Shown here piece after piece: positions 1 to 5,948 of a stretch of 8,344 nt of DNA. The notes beneath the pieces are model-generated. The model searched no databases. It was not told the DNA's origin and worked only from the letters and a program-made list of their open reading frames with translations. The DNA lies in contig CAZMGT010000085.1 in the NCBI GenBank assembly GCA_964565895.1, positions 1 through 8,344 on the forward strand, written 5' to 3'. The stretch's first letter is position 1, and every line of letters starts with the position of its first letter. Both the position numbers and the translations under genes were made by a program. The DNA comes from CAZMGT01 sp964565895. Its GTDB lineage: Bacteria; Armatimonadota; Zipacnadia; UBA1398; CAZMGT01.

Positions 1-5
1 CCAAG

Positions 6-920
6 CTAGCCGGAAATGGCCTGTTTGAGGGCCTTTATGTGCCGCGGGACGGCGGTCTTGGGGTCTTCCTTGTCCTCGTACTCGAGCGAGACGTAGCCCT
101 GGAAGTTGGCCGCCCTGAGAATGTCGATGATCCGCTTATAGTCCGCAGGCTCGGAGCGGCCGGCGACGCGCACGTGAGTCTTCACCTGGACGACCGCGGC
201 ATAGGGCGCGGCCTTTCTAATGGACAGATAGCCGTCGTAGTCGCGGAAGTTGCCCGTGTCCAGGTTCACCGCGCACCATTCGGACTTAACCTCGCGCACG
301 ATGCGCAGCAGGTTGTCCACCTGCGAGGTATAGCTGCCGTGGTTTTCCAAGCAGAGGTAAATCTTCTTCTCCGCAGCAACCTTGCAGCACTCCTCGATGC
401 ACTCTACGGCCCAGCGCACGGCTTCGTCCTCCGTCGCCCCCTTGGGGATGCCCCCGCCGGCGAAGATGCGCACCGTGCGCCCGCCCATCTTAGCGCAGTA
501 GTCCGTCCACTGTTTGCACAGGGCAATCTGCTCGTCGCGCTTGGCCCCCGGGGGGAGGAAGAAGTTGTTGCCGATCGCCGTGCCCGAGATCTGCAGGCCC
601 AAGTCGTTCGCCTTTTTCTTAAGCTTGGCCAAATATTCGTCGGTCACCGGCTTGGGGAAGTAGTACGAGGTGAGCTCGGTGCCGTCGAGCTTCCACTCCG
701 CGCATAGGTCAATGAAATCCTCAAGGGTCATGCGCTGCTTGGGGTCTTTAGCGGTGAGGTATTTGCGGAACGAATACGCGGCGCAGCTAAGCTTAATCTC
801 CGGCGGGCCTGTGTGCTTCAGCGGGCCCCGGGCCCACGCGCGAGCGGAAAGCTGGGCGAAAAGCGCCGTGCCCAGCAGCGCTGCGGATTTTTTGAAAAAC
901 TCGCGTCTGCTCTTGTGCAT
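6..920 (-). CDS. Tat-exported sugar phosphate isomerase/epimerase-like protein (xylose isomerase-like TIM barrel)
   Basis: This 304-residue protein resembles the AP endonuclease 2 / xylose isomerase-like TIM-barrel family, whose members isomerise, epimerise or dehydrate sugars and keto-sugars using a divalent metal. The N-terminus is a canonical Tat leader, with SRREFFK at residues 4-10, a hydrophobic stretch and a likely cut after the ARAWA around residue 30, so it should act outside the cytoplasm. Candidate metal ligands appear in family order: E192 in LENHG, D221 in NLDTGNF, H249 in QVKTH and E280 in SLEYE. The ATG at 920 has a GAGGTG ribosome binding site 8 nt upstream (929-934). It is the last gene of a three-gene minus-strand unit, 58 nt after DUF6807-B. 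Its position beside glycoside-oxidation genes suggests action on oxidised sugars; the substrate is unknown. No terminator is visible in the 5 bases left before the window edge. Confidence 0.88.
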   Translation of the reverse strand: MHKSRREFFKKSAALLGTALFAQLSARAWARGPLKHTGPPEIKLSCAAYSFRKYLTAKDPKQRMTLEDFIDLCAEWKLDGTELTSYYFPKPVTDEYLAKLKKKANDLGLQISGTAIGNNFFLPPGAKRDEQIALCKQWTDYCAKMGGRTVRIFAGGGIPKGATEDEAVRWAVECIEECCKVAAEKKIYLCLENHGSYTSQVDNLLRIVREVKSEWCAVNLDTGNFRDYDGYLSIRKAAPYAAVVQVKTHVRVAGRSEPADYKRIIDILRAANFQGYVSLEYEDKEDPKTAVPRHIKALKQAISG

Positions 921-978
921 TTTCGCAACACCTCTTCTCCTTCGCTTGCCTTCATAGCGCGACGGTTAGGAGCGTGCT

Positions 979-2211
979 TTATCGGCTCACGGTGATCTTC
1001 GGCGGCTGCGCAAACTGCGCATAGCGCTGGGCGACCTGCGCGGCCTCCGTGTCGCCCTCGTGCAGATATACGCGGTAGAGGAACTTAATGGACTGGCCCT
1101 GGGGCAGGGTGTAGCGCCCCTTGCCCGCCTTGTCGCCGATGAAATAGCGCAGGCCAAACGGGTTTGCCGCAAACAGCCCATAGGTGCGCGCGTGCCAATA
1201 TGTGGGATAGCGGAAGCTCTGCGGGCTGTCCATAATGGCCACGCCGACGACCTTGCCCTGCAGCACGCCGTAGTCGTCGCACCACGGGGCGCGCTTGCCC
1301 CAGCACTGCTTGTCCTTGTCGCCGTTGGCGTTAACCATGTGCCCGCCCTTGTCCACGCGCAAGCTCGGGGCAAGGCGGATGCCAAACGACCCCTCCTTTG
1401 TGTCGCCGAACTCTACTGGGCCCTCGGTCGCGCGCAACTCGATGGCGAAGTCGAACACCCGCCCCCGGGCGACATTGTAAAAGCGTATCTCGCGCACATC
1501 CTCGAGCACCTTTTTCCCTCCCGGGGCGACCCAGTCGTTGCGCGCGCGGATGATCCCGAGCACCGGCCCGCCCGCGAGCAGCTCAAACGCGCGGTGCACC
1601 GTTTTGCCCGCCTTTGGGCTTTCCGCCCAGAAATCCACCCCGTTTACCTCGCCGTGCGTCCACCACAGGGAGCGATGGTGAATGTGGTCGTGCGACTCGC
1701 CGGGGACGTCGTTGCGCATGGGATAGTGGCGGGTGACGTTTACCCCGGTGGGCCCGATGAGCGGGTAGAGCACGGGCTTAGGAAGGTCGGTAAAGCAATA
1801 TGTGGCAAACGGCTTGCCGCGCAGGGTAACGTCAACCGTGCCGTCCTTGCGCCGCACCTCAACCCCCGGCCCGCTGCTTGACCCGCGGCCGACGGTCAAG
1901 CGATAGGTGCGTGACTGGCCCTTCTTTAGCTCGTCGAGAATCCACCACAGGCGGACCTTGTCGCCAGCGGGCACGAGCTGGCAGGGAACGGTGCGCGGGG
2001 GGTTGATCTGCTCTAACGTGGCCGCTTTGGTTTGCGGGGAAAGGTCGAGGTCGACGAACAGGGGGAGGTCGAAGTAGTCCATCTTCTCCGCGACGACGGT
2101 AATCGTAAACTGGCGCGTCTGCTGGGCCTGCGTGCACTGCGTGCACAGGGCAACGGCAAGCGCGCCGGCAAGCAGGCAGGGCATCCAGCGCCACAGCTTC
2201 GCTGCGCTCAT
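979..2211 (-). CDS. DUF6807 (PmoA-like) family exported protein, paralogue B
   Basis: This 410-residue protein matches the DUF6807 family, often annotated 'methane oxygenase PmoA'. That name is misleading, since nothing here resembles membrane methane monooxygenase. A Sec-type signal peptide (hydrophobic residues about 8-23, likely cut after the QA near 29) predicts export. The family signature is strong: GPTGVNVTRHYP at 153-164, the histidine cluster HDHIHHRSLWWTHG at 174-187, GDTKEGSFGIRLA at 269-281, and WHARTYGLFAANPFG at 339-353. The histidines (H174, H176, H178, H179, H186) suggest a metal or sugar-binding site, which is inference. I chose the ATG at 2211 over one at 2241 because GGAAAGGTGG lies 7 nt upstream of 2211, while the 2241 ATG sits in a hairpin loop without a ribosome binding site. 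It lies 70 nt downstream of a divergent paralogue of identical length. Its biochemical function is not established. Confidence 0.85.
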   Translation of the reverse strand: MSAAKLWRWMPCLLAGALAVALCTQCTQAQQTRQFTITVVAEKMDYFDLPLFVDLDLSPQTKAATLEQINPPRTVPCQLVPAGDKVRLWWILDELKKGQSRTYRLTVGRGSSSGPGVEVRRKDGTVDVTLRGKPFATYCFTDLPKPVLYPLIGPTGVNVTRHYPMRNDVPGESHDHIHHRSLWWTHGEVNGVDFWAESPKAGKTVHRAFELLAGGPVLGIIRARNDWVAPGGKKVLEDVREIRFYNVARGRVFDFAIELRATEGPVEFGDTKEGSFGIRLAPSLRVDKGGHMVNANGDKDKQCWGKRAPWCDDYGVLQGKVVGVAIMDSPQSFRYPTYWHARTYGLFAANPFGLRYFIGDKAGKGRYTLPQGQSIKFLYRVYLHEGDTEAAQVAQRYAQFAQPPKITVSR

Positions 2212-2218
2212 GGCACTG

Positions 2219-2228
2219 CCACCTTTCC
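2219..2228 (-). promoter_or_regulatory. Ribosome binding site of DUF6807-B (decides start)
   Basis: On the minus strand GGAAAGGTGG lies 7 nt before the ATG at 2211. This supports that start over the in-frame ATG 30 nt further upstream. Confidence 0.75.
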
Positions 2229-2230
2229 GG

Positions 2231-2248
2231 GCGCGGGGCATCCCGCGC
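2231..2248 (-). repeat. GC-rich hairpin directly upstream of DUF6807-B ribosome binding site
   Basis: Perfect 7-bp inverted repeat GCGCGGG / CCCGCGC with a 4-nt loop. On the minus-strand transcript it ends 2 nt before the ribosome binding site at 2219-2228. No U-run follows, so it is not a standard terminator. It could protect processed mRNA ends or tune translation of DUF6807-B relative to DUF6807-A; this is inference. Confidence 0.5.
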
Positions 2249-2281
2249 AGCGTTGGCCAGCCCGCCCCGGCTCGCGCGCGG

Positions 2282-3514
2282 CTAGCGCGGCGTGGCGGTT
2301 ACCTGGGGCGGGGCGATGAAATCTAGGTAGCGGGCGTCGATCTCCTCCGCCGTGGGCGGGTTCTTGCCCTCAACAATGTAAAAGCGATATTTCAGCCGCA
2401 GCGTCTCGTCGGGCTTTAAGTGATAGGTGAAAAACGCGCCGAAGCGGCCATAGTGCCGCTGCTTTTCGGAGTATACCGTGTCCGGCGGGTTGTCCGGGTG
2501 GTTCATGTGGGCCACGGTAAATCGTCTGTCGCCCAGGGCAAAGGACATGGCCACCCAGGGGACCTTGGGGGCGTTGGGCCGCTCCACCCCCTGCGGAGGA
2601 TAGATGTAAAAGGTCTCCTTCTCGCGCGAGACGACCTCGTTTGCCGCGCGAAACTGAATCCCCGCGTGGTGCATGTCGCCATTTAAAAACACGGGCCCGA
2701 CGTTCGACTTAAGCGCCGTGGACCAGTCGAGCAAAATCGCCCCGCTCTGGCGATAGGCGACGAGCGTGCGCTGCTCGGTGATTACCGGCTTGCCCTGGGG
2801 GTCGTTCCACTCGATCGTCGCCGTGGAGCGCGCGAGGACGGGGCCGGCGATATTCTCCGTGAACTGCTTGAGCTGCTGGGTAACCGTTTTCATGTGCCAA
2901 AAGTCGTACTTTTTGCCGGCAAACTCTACGCTGCGCCAGCCGATGAAAATCCCACGGTGGTGGGTATACTTGCCCCCCGGCCCCTTGGTAATCGGCCGCT
3001 TGCCCTGGGGGTCGAACACGTGGTGGTAGACCTTATAGGTTTCCTCGCGCCTGTTCGGGTCCCACTCGTACATCAGCCGGGTAACGGGCCGCCCGGCGAA
3101 GAGCAAGTCTAGGTACTTGCCAGCGACGTCGCGGAAAGAAAAGCCCCCCTGCGCCGGGGTTCCGCGGAAGACCCTCGCCGTAAAGCGCACCGTTTTGCCC
3201 GCGGGGCAGTTGGGGAGGATAAACCAAATCTCCGCCGCGCCGGCCCCACCCGCGCCTGGGACAACCTGGGCGGGGAGCTCCTCGCCCGCCTGCGAGACCA
3301 CGCGCGCGCAAAGCTCGCCCGAGCCCAGCGCCCGGGCAAGGCTTTGCGGCAGCTTTACCTCGGCGCACACCGGCGTTTGCGCGCGGTCCCACTTGCCCGC
3401 GCTCACGGTAATGTCAAAGGTTGCCTGCTGGCCCGACGCCCCCGAGCCGGAGAAGGCGACCACCAACGGCACGCAGAGCAGAAAAACAATCGTAAAAAGG
3501 CGGCTGGTATACAT
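2282..3514 (-). CDS. DUF6807 (PmoA-like) family exported protein, paralogue A
   Basis: This 410-residue protein is a second, diverged DUF6807 member. It has an N-terminal hydrophobic signal (residues about 6-21), followed by a Gly/Ser-rich stretch and a probable cleavage near ASGQQ (26-30). Motifs shared with its neighbour include HHRG (185-188, in THHRGIFIGW), an internal HMNHP (336-340), and a similar C-terminal ending (RY..F..PP.VT..R). It differs at a key spot: it carries DMHHAGIQFRA (280-290) where the neighbour has DTKEGSFGIRLA, so the two probably belong to separate subfamilies with different pockets. The ATG at 3514 is the only usable start in frame. Its ribosome binding site is unusual: GGGAGGG lies 26 nt upstream with a perfect hairpin in between. 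It is the first gene after the terminator at 3666-3698, so it should begin a new transcript. The function is unknown; a role in glycoside metabolism is inferred from the neighbours. Confidence 0.83.
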   Translation of the reverse strand: MYTSRLFTIVFLLCVPLVVAFSGSGASGQQATFDITVSAGKWDRAQTPVCAEVKLPQSLARALGSGELCARVVSQAGEELPAQVVPGAGGAGAAEIWFILPNCPAGKTVRFTARVFRGTPAQGGFSFRDVAGKYLDLLFAGRPVTRLMYEWDPNRREETYKVYHHVFDPQGKRPITKGPGGKYTHHRGIFIGWRSVEFAGKKYDFWHMKTVTQQLKQFTENIAGPVLARSTATIEWNDPQGKPVITEQRTLVAYRQSGAILLDWSTALKSNVGPVFLNGDMHHAGIQFRAANEVVSREKETFYIYPPQGVERPNAPKVPWVAMSFALGDRRFTVAHMNHPDNPPDTVYSEKQRHYGRFGAFFTYHLKPDETLRLKYRFYIVEGKNPPTAEEIDARYLDFIAPPQVTATPR

Positions 3515-3521
3515 CGCGCAC

Positions 3522-3538
3522 GCGCCCCTGCGGGGCGC
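3522..3538 (-). repeat. Hairpin between Shine-Dalgarno and start codon of DUF6807-A
   Basis: The 17-nt element GCGCCCC-TGC-GGGGCGC is a perfect 7-bp, all-G/C stem with a 3-nt loop (plus-strand reading). It lies 7 nt before the ATG at 3514 and 2 nt after the purine-rich GGGAGGG at 3541-3547. Folded, it would shorten the effective ribosome binding site spacing from 26 nt to about 9 nt. Alternatively it could block the ribosome. Confidence 0.6.
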
Positions 3539-3540
3539 TT

Positions 3541-3547
3541 CCCTCCC
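3541..3547 (-). promoter_or_regulatory. Displaced ribosome binding site of DUF6807-A
   Basis: GGGAGGG on the minus strand is as strong as the sites of neighbouring genes but sits 26 nt from the ATG at 3514. The intervening 17-nt hairpin would restore normal spacing. The only closer purine run (AGGGG) is itself inside the hairpin stem. Confidence 0.45.
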
Positions 3548-3562
3548 TTGCTACGGGCTGGT

Positions 3563-3605
3563 GCTTTGGCGAGCGGCCGCTCCGCCCCCCTGGGCGGCCC
3601 AAAGC
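3563..3605 (-). promoter_or_regulatory. Candidate structured leader upstream of DUF6807-A
   Basis: An outer 7-bp stem (GCTTTGG at 3563-3569 with CCAAAGC at 3599-3605) encloses two further elements. One is a perfect 12-bp palindrome, GAGCGGCCGCTC (3571-3582). The other is a 6-bp hairpin, CCGCCC-CCCT-GGGCGG (3582-3597). Together they could form a three-way junction in the leader RNA of the DUF6807-A unit, or the palindrome could be a protein operator. No known riboswitch class is recognised. The rest of the 3515-3665 gap shows no clear promoter hexamers. Confidence 0.35.
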
Positions 3606-3665
3606 TAAGACGAATTTCCCGCGGGCCGCGTTTAACTCCTTTGCCCCACGCGGGCGTGTACAAAA

Positions 3666-3698
3666 CGGCACGCCCCCGAGCAGCGCGGGGGCGTGCCG
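3666..3698 (-). terminator. Intrinsic terminator after the Gfo/Idh oxidoreductase
   Basis: A perfect 13-bp stem pairs 3666-3678 with 3686-3698 around a 7-nt loop. It begins 11 nt past the TAG of the oxidoreductase on the minus strand and is followed there by TTTT (complement of 3662-3665). It has no T-run in the plus direction, so it works for minus-strand transcription. It divides the six minus-strand genes into two transcription units. Confidence 0.85.
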
Positions 3699-3709
3699 AA
3701 AAGCTCTGC

Positions 3710-5026
3710 CTACGTGGTAATCAGCTCTTCCTTTTCGGGATCGAAGAGCATGACCTTGTTCTGGCGATAGGAGAGGACGGACAGGGCGATGGTTACCATG
3801 ACCTTATAGCCGGCTTCGGTGTCCAGGGTGGGCTGCTTGCGTGTGCGGATGCAATCGAGCCAGATCTGCATGTGGTCGCCGCCGTTGATGCCCCCGAGCT
3901 CGAGCGAGGGCATGGCCTTGGGCTCCTCGGGGACCTTTACGTCGTCGGGATACTTCTCCTTGGCCAGGGCGAGCCACTCCTTTTTGAACTTCGGCTCGGG
4001 GTAGACGCGCACGCCCTTGCCCTCCCACTTAATCGTCGCCCACTCGCCGCGGATCTTCTCCTGCACGCTGTTTGTGTTGCCCGCGGTGGCGAAGCCGGCC
4101 ACGGTGTGCTCCGTGGGATAGTCGGCGTAGAACTGGAACGTATCCGGGACCTCGCGCACGGGGTTGCCCGAGCGCTCGTCCTGGTGGAGGAAGATTCCCC
4201 CGGTGGCCACCACGCGCGTGGGAAACTCCGGCCCGAGGGCGATCATCGTGTGCGCCAAAGCATGATAGAGCAAGTCCGTGGCCAGGCCGCCGGAGTAGTC
4301 CCAGTATTTGCGGAAGCGGAAGAAGCGCTCTTTGCTAAACGGGCGCTTGGGCGCGGGGCCGAGCCAGCGCTCCCAGTCCAAGTTCTCCGGGCTGCAATTG
4401 GGGTCGATGTGATAGTTCCAGTCGCCCCCGGGGACATTGCGGTCGTAGCAGCAGGTGCTGATGATCTTGTGCCCGATAAGCCCGTTTTCGATGACCTCGC
4501 GCCCCCGCCAATAGCGCGGCTGCGAGGCGGACTGGGCGCCGATTTGCACCACGCGGTTGGTGCGCAGGCGCGTCTGGTGGACCTGCTTCGCTTCCTCCCA
4601 GTAGAGCGTCATGGGCTTTTCCAGGTAAACGTCCTTGCCCGCCTCCATGGAGTCGATGGCCATTTTCGCGTGCCAGTGGTCTGGGGTGGCGATGACCACG
4701 GCGTCGAGGTCGGGCATTTGCAGCATGTCGCGGTATTCGATGAACGCCTTGCCCCCGCAGATTTGCTGGGCGCGCTCGAGCCGCGGCTTGTAGACATCGC
4801 ACACGGCAACGACCTTAATCTTATTTTTAGGGTCCTGCGAGCGGCGGACGAGGTTGCGTAACAGGCTTGTCCCGCGGCCGCCACAGCCGATGATGCCGAT
4901 GTTAATGTTCTCGATCACGCCGCCGGGCTGGCCGATCGCCGGCGCGCCGACGAGGCTAAAGCCCACCGCGGCGGCGCTTGCTGCGGACTTCTTCAAAAAG
5001 CTTCTTCGGCTCATCTTGCTTGCCAT
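3710..5026 (-). CDS. Tat-exported Gfo/Idh/MocA family oxidoreductase
   Basis: This 438-residue protein is an NAD(P)-dependent sugar oxidoreductase of the Gfo/Idh/MocA family. The N-terminus carries a Tat motif (SRRSFLKK at 6-13), a hydrophobic segment and a cut site near APAIG (28-32). Export with the cofactor already bound is known for Zymomonas glucose-fructose oxidoreductase. The Rossmann fold shows GIIGCGGRG (44-52), TPDHWH (114-119) and the family EKP motif (136-138) with the likely catalytic K137. The C-terminal domain holds YWDYSGGLATDLLYH (241-255), with D251 and H255 as candidate catalytic residues. I chose the ATG at 5026 because GGTGGAGGG lies 7 nt upstream; a GTG start at 5041 would overlap that site. 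It is third in a unit after two DUF1080 genes and is closed by a strong terminator. Beside DUF1080 proteins, a glycoside 3-oxidation role is a reasonable inference; the substrate is unknown. Confidence 0.9.
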   Translation of the reverse strand: MASKMSRRSFLKKSAASAAAVGFSLVGAPAIGQPGGVIENINIGIIGCGGRGTSLLRNLVRRSQDPKNKIKVVAVCDVYKPRLERAQQICGGKAFIEYRDMLQMPDLDAVVIATPDHWHAKMAIDSMEAGKDVYLEKPMTLYWEEAKQVHQTRLRTNRVVQIGAQSASQPRYWRGREVIENGLIGHKIISTCCYDRNVPGGDWNYHIDPNCSPENLDWERWLGPAPKRPFSKERFFRFRKYWDYSGGLATDLLYHALAHTMIALGPEFPTRVVATGGIFLHQDERSGNPVREVPDTFQFYADYPTEHTVAGFATAGNTNSVQEKIRGEWATIKWEGKGVRVYPEPKFKKEWLALAKEKYPDDVKVPEEPKAMPSLELGGINGGDHMQIWLDCIRTRKQPTLDTEAGYKVMVTIALSVLSYRQNKVMLFDPEKEELITT

Positions 5027-5033
5027 AGACGCA

Positions 5034-5042
5034 CCCTCCACC
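5034..5042 (-). promoter_or_regulatory. Ribosome binding site of the Gfo/Idh gene (decides start)
   Basis: GGTGGAGGG on the minus strand, 7 nt before the ATG at 5026. It overlaps the alternative GTG at 5041, ruling that start out. Confidence 0.8.
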
Positions 5043-5057
5043 TTTCTCTGGCCTTTG

Positions 5058-5077
5058 CCCTCGCCCGTGGCCGAGGG
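5058..5077 (-). repeat. Small hairpin directly after the DUF1080-B stop codon
   Basis: 6-bp inverted repeat CCCTCG / CGAGGG (5058-5063 and 5072-5077) with an 8-nt loop, abutting the TGA of DUF1080-B on the minus strand. It lacks a U-run, so it is unlikely to end transcription before the oxidoreductase gene 51 nt on. It may be an mRNA processing or stability element. Confidence 0.35.
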
Positions 5078-5743
5078 TCAGTCGAGCACCTTTATTCTAA
5101 GGTTGCGAAACTCCACGCGCGAGCCGTGGTTTTGCAGGGCAAGATAGCCCCGCGGGCCGCGCTTGCCGTTGTCCCCTCCCGGCTGCTTGCGCTTGATCTG
5201 GGGGTCGGAAAGGTCGCAGTCGATGATCTTCTCCCCGTTCATGACCACGACCAGCCGCGTGCCCTTACAAGTAATCTCTACCTCGTTCCACTCCGTATAC
5301 GGTCGGGCCACGTTTTTGCTCGGGGCGACGGCGTTATACAGCGCCCCGGCATCGTGCACGGTAGCCTTTTTCTTGCCGTAGCTGTCGAGGATTTGGATCT
5401 CGTTGCCGGACTGGACGATGTCGTTTTCGTTTACGCAGCGGAAGAAAATGCCGCTGTTTCCGCCCTTGGCGATCTTATACTCCAGGCGGAGGATGAAATC
5501 GCCGTATTGCTTGTCGGAGATTAGGTAGTGGCCTTTCTTCTTGCTCTTGCCGCTGCACACGATACAGCCGTTTTCCACAAACCAGCTCGGCCCGCCGCCG
5601 TGCCAGCCGCTAAGGTCTTTGCCGTTGAACAGGGGGACAAACCCCTGCGCGCGCTCCTCGTCGGAGACGACCTGCGCCGCGGCCACGGCGGCCAACAGCG
5701 CAGCAAGAGCCACTGCGCACAACAGCGCCGCGCGGCGATGCAT
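5078..5743 (-). CDS. DUF1080 / 3-keto-disaccharide hydrolase family exported protein, paralogue B
   Basis: This 221-residue protein is a single-domain DUF1080 member (Pfam name: 3-keto-disaccharide hydrolase), a concanavalin-like fold acting on oxidised glycosides. A signal peptide covers residues 1-24 (hydrophobic 5-23, ending AAAQ). Family landmarks run in order: GFVPLFNGKDLSGW (34-47), IVCSG (61-65), YLISDKQYGDFILRLEYK (73-90), GGNSGIFFR (94-102), EIQILDSYG (115-123), LYNAVAP (135-141) and LQNHGSRVEFRNLRIK (203-218). I chose the ATG at 5743 because GGGAGGGAG precedes it by 7 nt; an upstream ATG at 5761 has no ribosome binding site. It lies 51 nt before the Gfo/Idh gene and is very probably co-transcribed. 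The pairing fits a C3-oxidation-then-cleavage scheme, where DUF1080 breaks the bond of the 3-keto glycoside. The substrate cannot be read from the sequence. Confidence 0.9.
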   Translation of the reverse strand: MHRRAALLCAVALAALLAAVAAAQVVSDEERAQGFVPLFNGKDLSGWHGGGPSWFVENGCIVCSGKSKKKGHYLISDKQYGDFILRLEYKIAKGGNSGIFFRCVNENDIVQSGNEIQILDSYGKKKATVHDAGALYNAVAPSKNVARPYTEWNEVEITCKGTRLVVVMNGEKIIDCDLSDPQIKRKQPGGDNGKRGPRGYLALQNHGSRVEFRNLRIKVLD

Positions 5744-5750
5744 ATCCTCA

Positions 5751-5759
5751 CTCCCTCCC
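5751..5759 (-). promoter_or_regulatory. Ribosome binding site of DUF1080-B (decides start)
   Basis: GGGAGGGAG on the minus strand, 7 nt before the ATG at 5743. It follows the alternative ATG at 5761 almost directly, so that ATG is unlikely to be used. Confidence 0.75.
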
Positions 5760-5776
5760 ATGCAACGTTTACACGC

Positions 5777-5803
5777 GCGGGCGAAGGCAAACCTCGCGCC
5801 CGC
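5777..5803 (-). repeat. 7-bp inverted repeat in the gap between the DUF1080 genes
   Basis: GCGGGCG (5777-5783) pairs with CGCCCGC (5797-5803) across a 13-nt loop. It lies about 17 nt upstream of the DUF1080-B ribosome binding site on the minus strand. No U-run follows. It may be a leader hairpin; in such GC-rich DNA a chance origin is possible. Confidence 0.3.
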
Positions 5804-5851
5804 CGGTCTTTATTTCCGTAGCCCCTCTCCCCGCGCCTTCTCCAGTGACCG

Positions 5852-5872
5852 ACATTTGCTCCGCGCAAATGT
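5852..5872. repeat. Perfect 8-bp inverted repeat, candidate operator
   Basis: ACATTTGC (5852-5859) and GCAAATGT (5865-5872) are exact inverse complements around TCCGC. The arms are AT-richer than their surroundings, which makes chance less likely than for the GC-rich repeats nearby. The element lies in the 205-nt gap between the DUF1080 genes, about 110 nt upstream of DUF1080-B. It could be a regulator-binding site for an internal promoter, or an mRNA hairpin. No terminator U-run follows on either strand. Confidence 0.45.
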
Positions 5873-5948
5873 TTCGCCGGCGCCCGGCCCGCCCCCCAGC
5901 GCACGGGTGACCGGCGGCGCGGCGGGCGTACCCTGCGCCGAGCGCTCG

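Noticed and set aside
1060..1881. A 273-codon plus-strand open frame antisense to DUF6807-B
   Set aside because: Low-complexity composition rich in Ala, Arg, Val and Leu, no recognisable motifs, no ribosome binding site, and fully opposite a gene with clear family signatures.
979..2241. Upstream ATG at 2241 as start of DUF6807-B
   Set aside because: It sits in the loop of a hairpin, has no ribosome binding site, and adds a ten-residue charged tail before the signal peptide.
2282..3514. Methane monooxygenase subunit, as the family label 'PmoA' suggests
   Set aside because: The protein is a single-signal soluble exported protein with His-rich motifs and no multi-span membrane topology, in a sugar-metabolism context.
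3344..4861. A 505-codon plus-strand open frame antisense to the Gfo/Idh gene
   Set aside because: It has no family resemblance, crosses the terminator hairpin and the DUF6807-A start region, and lies mostly opposite a well-supported oxidoreductase. Long antisense frames are common in GC-rich genes.
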